Assembly: GCA_031412575.1 (NCBI GenBank)
Contig: JANODG010000168.1
Location: forward strand, 1 to 12,862
DNA length: 12,862 nt
Reading direction: 5' to 3'
DNA from: JAMLIO01 sp031412575
Lineage (GTDB): Bacteria; Bdellovibrionota; Bdellovibrionia; Bdellovibrionales; UBA1609
The notes below the pieces were generated by a model that was not told where the DNA came from, did no database searches, and worked only from the letters and a program-made list of their open reading frames with translations. Each line of letters begins with the position of its first letter. Positions within the stretch are counted from its first letter, which is position 1. Below are positions 1-6,403 of this stretch, piece after piece. The translations under genes were made by a program, and so were the position numbers.

Positions 1-102
1 TTGAGACGTACTGGTCCAAAATTGGTTCAGTGCAGCCACGCCGAATGACAAGAAAATTAATAAAACAATAAAAGGCTTGGTGAAGTAGTTCTTAAGTCTC
101 AT
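1..102 (-). CDS. N-terminal fragment of a membrane-anchored or secreted protein (runs off left edge)
   Basis: From an ATG at 102 the minus strand stays open for 34 codons to the window edge. The translation starts MRLKNYF, has a basic N-terminus, and then a hydrophobic stretch, KPFIVLLIFLSFGVAAL, followed by polar residues (NQFWTSTSQ). This is the pattern of a signal peptide or an N-terminal signal anchor, so the product is probably exported or anchored in the inner membrane. No clear Shine-Dalgarno sequence precedes the ATG. A possible promoter lies just upstream (TTGTCA, 16 bases, TAATAC on the minus strand) and would leave only a very short leader. The gene is divergent from the ceramidase-like gene. 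Function cannot be named from this fragment. The main doubt is whether such a short open stretch is really coding; the signal-like composition argues that it is. Confidence 0.55.
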   Translation of the reverse strand, partial: MRLKNYFTKPFIVLLIFLSFGVAALNQFWTSTSQ

Positions 103-114
103 ATATACATTAAA

Positions 115-142
115 GTATTATGGACTCTGAACAAAATGACAA
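115..142 (-). promoter_or_regulatory. Possible promoter for the leftward edge gene
   Basis: On the minus strand, TTGTCA (complement of 137-142, 5 of 6 matches to the -35 consensus) is followed after 16 bases by TAATAC (complement of 115-120, a weak -10). The predicted transcript start would fall only a few bases before the ATG at 102, so translation would be nearly leaderless. AT-rich DNA gives such matches by chance, so support is weak. Confidence 0.22.
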
Positions 143-151
143 CCCCGGATC

Positions 152-160
152 TGCTAAAAT
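152..160 (+). promoter_or_regulatory. Extended -10 promoter element for the ceramidase-like gene
   Basis: The sequence TGCTAAAAT fits an extended -10 element (TGn followed by a TATAAT-like hexamer with 5 of 6 matches). No good -35 is seen at normal spacing, which extended -10 promoters tolerate. Transcription would start near 167. That leaves about a 70-base leader to the ATG at 239 but almost none to the ATG at 173, which supports the downstream start. Confidence 0.3.
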
Positions 161-221
161 AAAACGCAGTTCATGGAATGGACATACTTGAAATCTTTCA
201 TGTATATTCTTAAAAATCGAA

Positions 222-229
222 AGGCAGGG
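222..229 (+). promoter_or_regulatory. Ribosome binding site deciding the ceramidase-like start
   Basis: AGGCAGGG lies 9 bases before the ATG at 239. The earlier in-frame ATGs at 173 and 200 have no comparable purine-rich site. This selects the 236-residue form. Confidence 0.55.
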
Positions 230-238
230 TTAATTTTT

Positions 239-949
239 ATGTATTCCAATCAATTTGAACATACTATTGAACCTGGTTGCCCATGGTACTCTCATCAACA
301 GTTTTTTGGACCACCCAATGTAAATTGGTGCGAGCCTACAATCTGCGGTTGGATCAACGAACCCTTCAATGCATGGAGCAATGCCGGTTACATACTCATC
401 GGGCTTTACATTCTTTTAAAAGGCGTAAGTTCAATCCAAAAAAATTATGGTGTTGTTGTCTTACTTACTGGACTTGTGTCTTTTATTTATCATTCGACTA
501 ACAATTTTTTTACTCAATACTTTGATTATTTAGGAATGCTTTTATTAGTCGCCTTTGTTGTTTCATTTAATATTTCAAGATTAAAAAAATCCCCGGATAC
601 TATTAATTTTTATTTAGGGTGGTCTTTAAGTTTACTTTTAATTCTTCTAAATATATTCTTGATGGCCAAAATTCCGATACAGCTGATCATTGTTTTTGGA
701 TGCGCAATGATTGTTTCCTTCGAACTTTATAATGGATACATTTCGTCCTCGTTAAAAAAATATAATTATTTAGCGGCTAGCTTAGCCTTCATAACGATTG
801 GGCAAATCTGTGCCATTCTTGATAGTAAAAGGATTTATTGTCCCAACGAACTTTGGGTGACCGGTCACGTACTATGGCATATTTTTGGTTCCATAGGACT
901 TGGGCTTTATGTTTTACATATTAAAAAATTAGAGGCTAAAATTTCTTAA
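239..949 (+). CDS. Alkaline ceramidase-like CREST-superfamily membrane hydrolase
   Basis: This multi-pass membrane protein of 236 residues resembles alkaline ceramidases (Pfam Ceramidase), which hydrolyse the amide bond of ceramides in the membrane using zinc. About seven hydrophobic segments can be traced. The family signature is present in order, numbered from the ATG at 239. An N-terminal NWCEP segment (29-33) and NEPFNAWSN (40-48) match the eukaryotic WCE...AEFWNTxSN region. SFIYH gives the SxxxH pair (S81, H85), D96 lies 11 residues later, and a C-terminal HVLWH gives H210 and H214. The H+11 Asp and HxxxH spacings equal those I recall for human ACER3. Of the ACER3 calcium-site residues, two Glu appear kept (E32, E41), while an Asp and an Asn appear replaced by Asn and Thr. 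A longer start at 173 is possible but lacks a ribosome site. The gene leads a plus-strand cluster. Substrate is inferred; it could be a ceramide or another amide-linked lipid. Confidence 0.8.
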   Translation: MYSNQFEHTIEPGCPWYSHQQFFGPPNVNWCEPTICGWINEPFNAWSNAGYILIGLYILLKGVSSIQKNYGVVVLLTGLVSFIYHSTNNFFTQYFDYLGMLLLVAFVVSFNISRLKKSPDTINFYLGWSLSLLLILLNIFLMAKIPIQLIIVFGCAMIVSFELYNGYISSSLKKYNYLAASLAFITIGQICAILDSKRIYCPNELWVTGHVLWHIFGSIGLGLYVLHIKKLEAKIS

Positions 950-988
950 CAAAAACTTTATGAATAAAAATTTATCTTTGGGGTTTAA

Positions 989-1507
989 ATGAAGTGTTTA
1001 TGTGGAAGCGAAAAAGAATCTTTATCATGTTGCAAACCGTTTATTGAAGGAACTGCTTTTCCCAAAACGGCTGAAGAGCTTATGCGATCAAGGTATGTGG
1101 CCCACGTCGAGCAAAACATCGAATACTTAAAAAACACAACAGCCCCAGAAAAACGATCTCAGTTTAATGAAGAAAAAGTTCTTGAGTGGTCTAAATCTGA
1201 ATGGTTAGGACTAAAAATTATTGGTTCACAAAATAAAGTTGTTGAATTTATGGCACGTTATAAATCTAAGGGTGATACGTTCAGTCACCATGAGGTTTCA
1301 AATTTTAGACAGATCGGCGAAAAATGGTATTTCGTTAGTGGCCACTCACACGTTCATCAAGATGGAGTCGAAGACCATCATCATCACCACCATGATCATA
1401 ACCATGCGACTAAACCTATTCAGAGTACGAATCCTAAGATTGAACGAAACGACCCTTGCCCTTGCGGCAGTGGCAAGAAATATAAAAAGTGCTGTGGAGC
1501 TAATTAA
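989..1507 (+). CDS. ychJ: YchJ-like (UPF0225) protein with two SEC-C motifs and a His-rich linker
   Basis: The 172-residue protein has the YchJ layout. An N-terminal CxCG...CC SEC-C motif (C3, C5, C14, C15) is followed by the family's AEELMRSRYVAHV segment (28-40), a central NTF2-like region with W67, F98 and the HHEVSNFRQIGEKWYFVSG block (100-118), and a C-terminal SEC-C motif DPCPCGSGKKYKKCC (155-169; C157, C159, C168, C169). SEC-C motifs bind zinc, as in SecA; the exact role of YchJ is not established. Between the core and the second motif lies a cluster of six consecutive His (130-135) followed by DHNH, with further His at 119, 121 and 123. This could be an extra metal site and is not a usual part of the family. 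GGGG at 980-983 gives a ribosome site 5 bases before the ATG. The gene is 39 bases after the ceramidase-like gene and 5 bases before the next one, so co-transcription is likely. Confidence 0.85.
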   Translation: MKCLCGSEKESLSCCKPFIEGTAFPKTAEELMRSRYVAHVEQNIEYLKNTTAPEKRSQFNEEKVLEWSKSEWLGLKIIGSQNKVVEFMARYKSKGDTFSHHEVSNFRQIGEKWYFVSGHSHVHQDGVEDHHHHHHDHNHATKPIQSTNPKIERNDPCPCGSGKKYKKCCGAN

Positions 1508-1512
1508 TATTT

Positions 1513-2028
1513 ATGAGCACGACGTTTTATTTTCTAGTTAATTTTTTTGTTAATTTTCTTGCTAAATTTATTTTCTATTTTAGTTTGGTGTTCACCACCA
1601 CGGCCATGGGGGGCAAGTTGCAATCGAAAGACAAAACTACGAATTATCTTCATGTTCATAATTCAGATCCAAAATTTAGTTTTGAAGTCCCTAATTTCAA
1701 AAACTGGCGCTTAGAGGTTCAATCCCCGACCTATTTAAGATTTCATCCTGACGATTCTGTTCCCTTTGATTTCGAAGAGCCACCAAATATATTAATTTTT
1801 TTAGAAAAAAGGTTTTCAGAACTTAAATTGACAATATCTGATTCCACACATGTAAACAAAAATAATGTTTCTTATAAAACTCTTAAAATCGCGGGCTTTT
1901 CCAGATTGGGCGTTCTCTTTGAAGAAAAGGATAAAAAAGTGATCCTAACTTTCCTGGATTACGATGGCCACGGCATGGACAAAAAGCTTGCCGAAAAGAT
2001 TCTGCTGGATACTTTTAAATTTTTATAG
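1513..2028 (+). CDS. Hypothetical membrane-anchored or secreted protein
   Basis: I do not recognise the family of this 171-residue product. Residues 5-28 form a long, strongly aromatic hydrophobic stretch, with FFVNFLAKFIFYFSLVF at its core, followed by TTTAMGG. This fits either a signal peptide or a single membrane anchor. The remaining 140 residues are polar and look like a mixed alpha/beta domain (FSFEVPNFKNWRLEVQSP, then PNILIFLEKRF, then KVILTFLDYDGHG), with no cysteines. The ATG lies 5 bases after the YchJ-like stop codon. The nearest purine-rich site, GGAG at 1495-1498, is about 14 bases away inside the upstream gene, so translation probably depends on coupling to YchJ. An internal ATG at residue 32 would remove the hydrophobic segment and has no better ribosome site. 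The protein probably works in the periplasm or at the envelope. Confidence 0.6.
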   Translation: MSTTFYFLVNFFVNFLAKFIFYFSLVFTTTAMGGKLQSKDKTTNYLHVHNSDPKFSFEVPNFKNWRLEVQSPTYLRFHPDDSVPFDFEEPPNILIFLEKRFSELKLTISDSTHVNKNNVSYKTLKIAGFSRLGVLFEEKDKKVILTFLDYDGHGMDKKLAEKILLDTFKFL

Positions 2029-2243
2029 TGAGTTAAAACATTCGTCTCTAATTTTTTTCAAACGCTTTTTATACTTTAAAAATTTGAGGGCTAGTGCTAA
2101 AGGTTTTTAAACTAGTCAGTCTCATCAGACTGCTCTAATAAAGCTTGAAACAAATCCAAAGCATCATAAGTTGAATAATGGAGCCGATGCTACCAACACC
2201 AACACAGTGGTGATTAAATTTCACAGTTCTGTGCGCGCGAAAT
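2029..2243. other. Intergenic region between convergent genes, with small hairpins
   Basis: This 215-base gap separates two convergent transcripts, so terminators are expected. The best structures are CAGTCT-CATC-AGACTG (2117-2132, a 6-bp stem with a tetraloop), CACCA-ACACAG-TGGTG (2197-2212) and CACAG-TT-CTGTG (2222-2233). None is followed by a clear T tract on either strand, so I cannot call an intrinsic terminator. I see no open reading frame with a ribosome site and no RNA gene here. Confidence 0.35.
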
Positions 2244-2984
2244 CTAGACCCAAATATCTTCCAAAATCCGATTCATTTCCGAAAGCAAATAATCTGCGGT
2301 TAAGCCGCTTTCTGCGGCGCAAATTTTGACGTATTCTGGTTCAGTAGCGATAGTTATCAAAGACGCATTTTTTGCTAACTGTTTAAAAAAAGAATCCTCT
2401 TTTGGTTTGATTGAATCGAAGGTGTTAAAATAATCAAGATCAATATCTAAAATGTAGGGCCCATCCAAAAGCCTAATTTCCTTAGCAAGATCAGTTATTG
2501 AATTAAAATAATCTATGGAATTTTTTAAAAATTCAGACTCTAATACACAATTGAAAATAGGTTTTTTGATGCCCTTGGTATTAATTTCCTCAGGAACAGT
2601 CGAGCATATGATTTTATGATTTTTATATGTTTCCAAATCAGTATTTAAAGCATTGTGCGCAATCACCAAAGCTGAGGAAATAATACCAGACTTAATTGCC
2701 GTCACAACATGTTCGTCGTGACTTAGGTTTTCGACAGCATAATCTACTGAATCTGGATTATTGTAATTTAAGTTTTCGAAGTAATCCTTTTGTAGTTTTA
2801 AAAATTCAGCTTCGGAATACTCTAAACCCAAAGACTTGATTTTTTTTCCGATCGCTTTTCTAAACGGTTTTGAAGTGTCAGTGTGATGATCTAAAGTCAA
2901 AAGCCTGGGTGCGTGGACAGCAGAATTTCTACATTCAGCCCAATACTTTAAAACTTTATGATGATGATCAACAACTTTAATCAC
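2244..2984 (-). CDS. UPF0489-family protein, possible metal-dependent hydrolase fold
   Basis: The 246-residue protein matches the UPF0489 family (relatives include the C5orf22 type), whose reaction is not known to me. It opens with VVDHHHKVLKYWAE (4-17), followed by PRLLTLDHHTD (26-36; D32, H33, H34, D36). Next come LSHDEHV (88-93), IAHN (109-112) and LDIDLDYF (179-186; D180, D182, D184). This order of DHHxD, then His, then DxDxD resembles the metal site of arginase/deacetylase-fold enzymes, so a metal-dependent amide or guanidine hydrolase is an inference. No signal peptide is present, so it is cytosolic. The start is a GTG at 2984 that overlaps the symporter stop codon (GTGA). No strong ribosome site is visible and no other Met occurs before residue 237, so initiation probably depends on termination of the upstream gene. 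Confidence 0.75.
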   Translation of the reverse strand: MIKVVDHHHKVLKYWAECRNSAVHAPRLLTLDHHTDTSKPFRKAIGKKIKSLGLEYSEAEFLKLQKDYFENLNYNNPDSVDYAVENLSHDEHVVTAIKSGIISSALVIAHNALNTDLETYKNHKIICSTVPEEINTKGIKKPIFNCVLESEFLKNSIDYFNSITDLAKEIRLLDGPYILDIDLDYFNTFDSIKPKEDSFFKQLAKNASLITIATEPEYVKICAAESGLTADYLLSEMNRILEDIWV

Positions 2985-4195
2985 TCAGTCGCATCCATCG
3001 CTACGGATAAAGTCACATCACTTAACACATTAACGGCCGATCTAAATCTAGCCAAAATCCAATCCACCGATAATAACAGAGGCAAAGCTTCGGTAGGCAG
3101 TGCTAAAACACCTACGATCACAGATAAAGAAATAAACCCTGCTTCTGGAATTCCGGTGATTCCGATTGAGGCGACAACGCAGGTTAAAGCTATCGTCATT
3201 AAGGTCGCAGGATCTGTCGGAAGACCATAAGCATAAGAGATAAAAATAACAGCCATGGCTTCATAAAGAAGTATTCCATCATTGTTTAAGTTCGTAGCTA
3301 CCCCGGCACCTAAAGACGCAGATTGATCAGATACTTTTAATTTTTTTAACGCCATTAAAGTTAAAGGCAAGGTAGCTAAACTTGAGTTTACACCTAAGGA
3401 ATAAAACACAGGTGTTTTTATCGTGCTCACAAATTCTTTAAAATTCATTTTAGCAATAATAAAAATCCATGTCCCATAGACAAAAACAATTTGAATGACG
3501 AAACCCAAAGTAACCACAATCAAAAACTTTGATAAATCAGCAAAAACCGAAAATCCATATTTTGAGACTGTTGCCGATATGATAGCAAATACAGCGATCG
3601 GTATAACTTTAATGATCCAATGTAATATCACTGAAATTGCGCCCTGAAGCTTTTCTAAAAAACGAACAAGACTTTTTTGGGAATCCGCACTTAGCTCTTC
3701 GGCTGAGCGAATGGCCACACCAAATATCAGGGCTAGGACTGCGATCAATAAAATATCGTTATTTACGAAGGGGGAAAATAAACTTTGAGGCATTAAATTT
3801 TTTGCGATTTGAGAAAAACCAAAAGATACGTTTTCAACTTTAGCAACAACTTCAGCGGCTGTTTCTGTTTTATTCGAATTATCAGTCAAATATTCGGTTA
3901 AGTTTGTATTTTTAAAAAACAGCGAAGATAAGGTGATGGCCACGGCGAGCGCCATACACGAATTAAATAAAGCAATCGAAATCACTCTAATGCCGTGGGA
4001 CCACTTTAAGTCCACTTGAATGATTGAAATTAAAATTGTGCAAAATAAAAACGGACCTGCAATTAACTTCACCCAGTGAATAAATACTTTTCCAATTTCT
4101 GATAACCACGAAAGTTGTTCTGGGGAAAATAAACTTCCTAATACTGCACCTAAAATTACAGCAATTAAAATTTGAATAGGTATGCTTAATTTCAT
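2981..4195 (-). CDS. Dicarboxylate/amino acid:cation symporter (DAACS/SDF family)
   Basis: This inner-membrane sodium- or proton-coupled carrier belongs to the GltP/DctA family. With the ATG at 4195 it has 404 residues, the usual length. The N-terminus (IPIQILIAVILGAVLG) is typical. The re-entrant loop motif SSLATLP lies at 271-277, the NMDGT region reads NNDGI (304-308), and the second hairpin has ASIGITGIPEAG (342-353). The last helix reads D378...R385...N389...D393. Compared with GltPh as I recall it, the Asp that binds the substrate amino group (D394) is Ala here, while the carboxylate-binding Arg is kept; DctA has Ser at that place. This favours a dicarboxylate or other acid without an alpha-amino group. 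The Thr of NMDGT is Ile, so specificity may be unusual. A longer TTG start at 4222 with an upstream AAAGAG is the alternative. The stop overlaps the UPF0489 start. Confidence 0.85.
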   Translation of the reverse strand: MKLSIPIQILIAVILGAVLGSLFSPEQLSWLSEIGKVFIHWVKLIAGPFLFCTILISIIQVDLKWSHGIRVISIALFNSCMALAVAITLSSLFFKNTNLTEYLTDNSNKTETAAEVVAKVENVSFGFSQIAKNLMPQSLFSPFVNNDILLIAVLALIFGVAIRSAEELSADSQKSLVRFLEKLQGAISVILHWIIKVIPIAVFAIISATVSKYGFSVFADLSKFLIVVTLGFVIQIVFVYGTWIFIIAKMNFKEFVSTIKTPVFYSLGVNSSLATLPLTLMALKKLKVSDQSASLGAGVATNLNNDGILLYEAMAVIFISYAYGLPTDPATLMTIALTCVVASIGITGIPEAGFISLSVIVGVLALPTEALPLLLSVDWILARFRSAVNVLSDVTLSVAMDATE

Positions 4196-4253
4196 ATTTA
4201 ATCTCGCTTTTAACTTTTGCAAATTATCTCTTTCGTTGAATGTTAAGATTTAA

Positions 4254-5009
4254 CTACAATTTTCGTTGCACTAGGGAGACCGAAGCTTGATCGGTGGGAT
4301 AAATCACCATCTCTTGGATATTGACATGCTTAGGTCGAGATAATGACCAATAGATGCTTTCTGCGATATCATCGGGGCTAAGCACATCTAAGCCTTTATA
4401 CACCGCTTCGGCTTTAGCAGAATCTTGAAGACGCACCTGACTAAAATTTGTTTCGACTAAGCCTGGGCAAATGTTTGTGACCCGGACTCCACTTCCATGT
4501 AGGTCTTGTCGTAAACCTTCCGTTAATGCACTAACAGCAAATTTTGTAGCACAGTAAACTCCTCCACCCGGATAAACCCAGCGTCCAGCCACGGAACCTA
4601 TATTTACAACATGACCTTTGTTTTGTTTTAAGAAAGGTAAGGATAGACGTGTGACGTACAGTAAACCTTTTATATTTGTGTTTACCATTTGATCCCAATC
4701 ATCTAAGTCGGCTTTATCTAAGGGATCCACACCGCGAGCCAGACCTGCGTTATTTATTAAGACTGTCAGGTCGACAAAGTGCTTTTCGTTTTCCGCAAAT
4801 ACCGCTTCAACTTTTTTACGGTCTGAAATGTCAAAATCGAAGATTTCAACCTTCGATTCGAATTCACTTTCAATCTCATTTTTTATCTCAATTAATAATT
4901 CTTTGCGACGCGCATTTAAAATTAGATCCCAGCCCTGACTTGCAAGCAAATAAGCTGTGGCTTTTCCAATTCCTGATGTAGCCCCTGTGATAAACGCTTT
5001 GTTCTTCAT
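4254..5009 (-). CDS. ydfG: Short-chain dehydrogenase/reductase, YdfG-like
   Basis: This 251-residue cytosolic oxidoreductase has every classical SDR element. TGATSGIG (8-15) binds the cofactor, and ARR at 33-35 after the second strand suggests NADP(H). NNAG is at 86-89, and the catalytic set is N112, S139, Y152 and K156 in YxxxK. CPGLVETNFSQVRL (181-194) and RPKHVNIQEMVIYPTDQAS near the C-terminus match E. coli YdfG closely. That enzyme is an NADP-dependent 3-hydroxy acid (serine/allo-threonine) dehydrogenase that also reduces malonic semialdehyde. AGGGTG before the ATG is a good ribosome site. The gene starts 13 bases after the helicase stop and ends about 58 bases before the symporter, so it is probably in the same transcript. 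The exact substrate here is inferred from similarity. Confidence 0.88.
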   Translation of the reverse strand: MKNKAFITGATSGIGKATAYLLASQGWDLILNARRKELLIEIKNEIESEFESKVEIFDFDISDRKKVEAVFAENEKHFVDLTVLINNAGLARGVDPLDKADLDDWDQMVNTNIKGLLYVTRLSLPFLKQNKGHVVNIGSVAGRWVYPGGGVYCATKFAVSALTEGLRQDLHGSGVRVTNICPGLVETNFSQVRLQDSAKAEAVYKGLDVLSPDDIAESIYWSLSRPKHVNIQEMVIYPTDQASVSLVQRKL

Positions 5010-5022
5010 ACGAACACCCTAA

Positions 5023-6330
5023 TTATTTACGTTTTTTTCTTTTCTTAGGATTTTCAACCCTAAAAGCTTTGGACTCTTCTAATGCTAAAATATCCTGAAC
5101 ACTTAATGCATCAATTTTTTTAGTGGTTTTTTTAATTTCAACTTCTTTAACAAAGCTATCATTAGTTTTTAAAATAGGTATATGAGTTTGAATAAACTCT
5201 TCAATGGCTTTTAATTTTTCTTTCTCTTCTGGCGCACAAAACGCTAAGGCGTCCCCTTTATTAAATCCTCGCCCTGTGCGACCTACTCTGTGAATATAAT
5301 TTTCCGGATCATCTGGAAGATCATAATTGATCACATGGGTTACACCTGGAAGATCAATCCCACGAGCAGTGACATCAGTCGCAATTAAAATGGCTGATTT
5401 ATTTTCGCGAATCACATCTAAATTTATTTCTCTGGTCTTCTGGTCCATGCCACCGTGAATATTTACGGCTTTGATTTCATTTTTTAAAAGATGATTTAAG
5501 ACACGTTCAGCTCTAACTTGCGTTCGCACGAATACGATCACTTTGGCGTCTGGGATTTCATTTAAAAATTGCACTAACAGATGTCTTTTATCATCCATTT
5601 CAACTTTAGTGATGAAGTGGGAAATATTTTGAGACACCAAATTTTCTGGCGACACTTGGATACGCATTGCATTTGAACTGATCTGAGAATACGCGAGCTT
5701 TTTAATTTTAGGATTAATAGTTGCCGAGAAAAATAAAGTTTGATGGCGCTTAGGCAATTTGGTTTTAATGCTATTGATGTCCTTAATAAAACCTAAATCC
5801 AGCATACGATCGGCTTCGTCTAATACCAAAACCCTAACCCTGGAAACATCAATATACCCTTGGGCAATCAGGTCAAACATACGCCCAGGTGTAGCAATCA
5901 AAATATCAATCCCACCTTTTAACTGTTGAACTTGGGGGTCTGTCTCTATACCACCATAAACTGCAAAACTAGTGACTTTTGTGTTTTTGGAAAGTTGCGA
6001 AAACACTTGTCCTATTTGTTTAGTTAGTTCTCTGGTAGGAACTAAAATTAAACATTTAATGAACTTTGGATTCACCTTCGGTTTATTTGAAGAGTAGGAT
6101 TTAAATTTGGGTTTTAATTTAAGGCTTTCTTTGAACTCTTGGATCATGTTAATCACGGGAATCGCAAAAGCAGCAGTTTTACCAGTTCCTGTTTGTGCAA
6201 TGGCAAGAACATCTTCGCCATTTAAAATTGGCGGTATAGCCTTAAACTGAATATCTGTAGATCTATGAAAGCCAATAGCCAGTAAGTTTTCTTTTATCTG
6301 ATCTGATATTTTAAATTTTTCAAATTTCAT
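5023..6330 (-). CDS. DEAD-box ATP-dependent RNA helicase, RhlE-like (second of a pair)
   Basis: This 435-residue protein unwinds or remodels RNA using ATP. Motifs in order are a Q motif with STDIQ (24-28, where most relatives have PTPIQ), AQTGTGKT (45-52, Walker A), PTREL (98-102), TPGR (147-150), DEAD (171-174), SAT (202-204), VFVRT (266-270), ATDVTARGID (317-326) and HRVGRTGRG (347-355). A Lys/Ser-rich insertion of about 25 residues (66-90) lies between motifs I and Ia. The C-terminus is short and ends in a basic patch (KKRKKRK) that may bind RNA. AGG placed 8 bases before the ATG is the ribosome site. The gene lies 73 bases after the other helicase, which it resembles only moderately, so the pair is not a recent tandem duplication. 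Relatives act in ribosome assembly, RNA decay and cold adaptation; which applies here is unknown. Confidence 0.92.
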   Translation of the reverse strand: MKFEKFKISDQIKENLLAIGFHRSTDIQFKAIPPILNGEDVLAIAQTGTGKTAAFAIPVINMIQEFKESLKLKPKFKSYSSNKPKVNPKFIKCLILVPTRELTKQIGQVFSQLSKNTKVTSFAVYGGIETDPQVQQLKGGIDILIATPGRMFDLIAQGYIDVSRVRVLVLDEADRMLDLGFIKDINSIKTKLPKRHQTLFFSATINPKIKKLAYSQISSNAMRIQVSPENLVSQNISHFITKVEMDDKRHLLVQFLNEIPDAKVIVFVRTQVRAERVLNHLLKNEIKAVNIHGGMDQKTREINLDVIRENKSAILIATDVTARGIDLPGVTHVINYDLPDDPENYIHRVGRTGRGFNKGDALAFCAPEEKEKLKAIEEFIQTHIPILKTNDSFVKEVEIKKTTKKIDALSVQDILALEESKAFRVENPKKRKKRK

Positions 6331-6403
6331 AATAAAAACCTATAACCAAAAACTTTAATACTCTAATTTAAAAACTTATTAAAAATAAATTAACTCAACC
6401 TAT

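Noticed and set aside
1221..1541. Alternative plus-strand frame of 106 codons overlapping the YchJ-like gene
   Set aside because: The His-rich and SEC-C coding frame is clearly the real one, and this frame has no ribosome site.
2117..2132. Hairpin CAGTCT-CATC-AGACTG as an intrinsic terminator
   Set aside because: The stem is only 6 bp and no T tract follows on either strand, so it does not meet the pattern of an intrinsic terminator.
2958..3230. Plus-strand open frame of 90 codons across the symporter/UPF0489 junction
   Set aside because: It is antisense to the conserved C-terminal helices of the symporter, and the translation is low in complexity with no domain.
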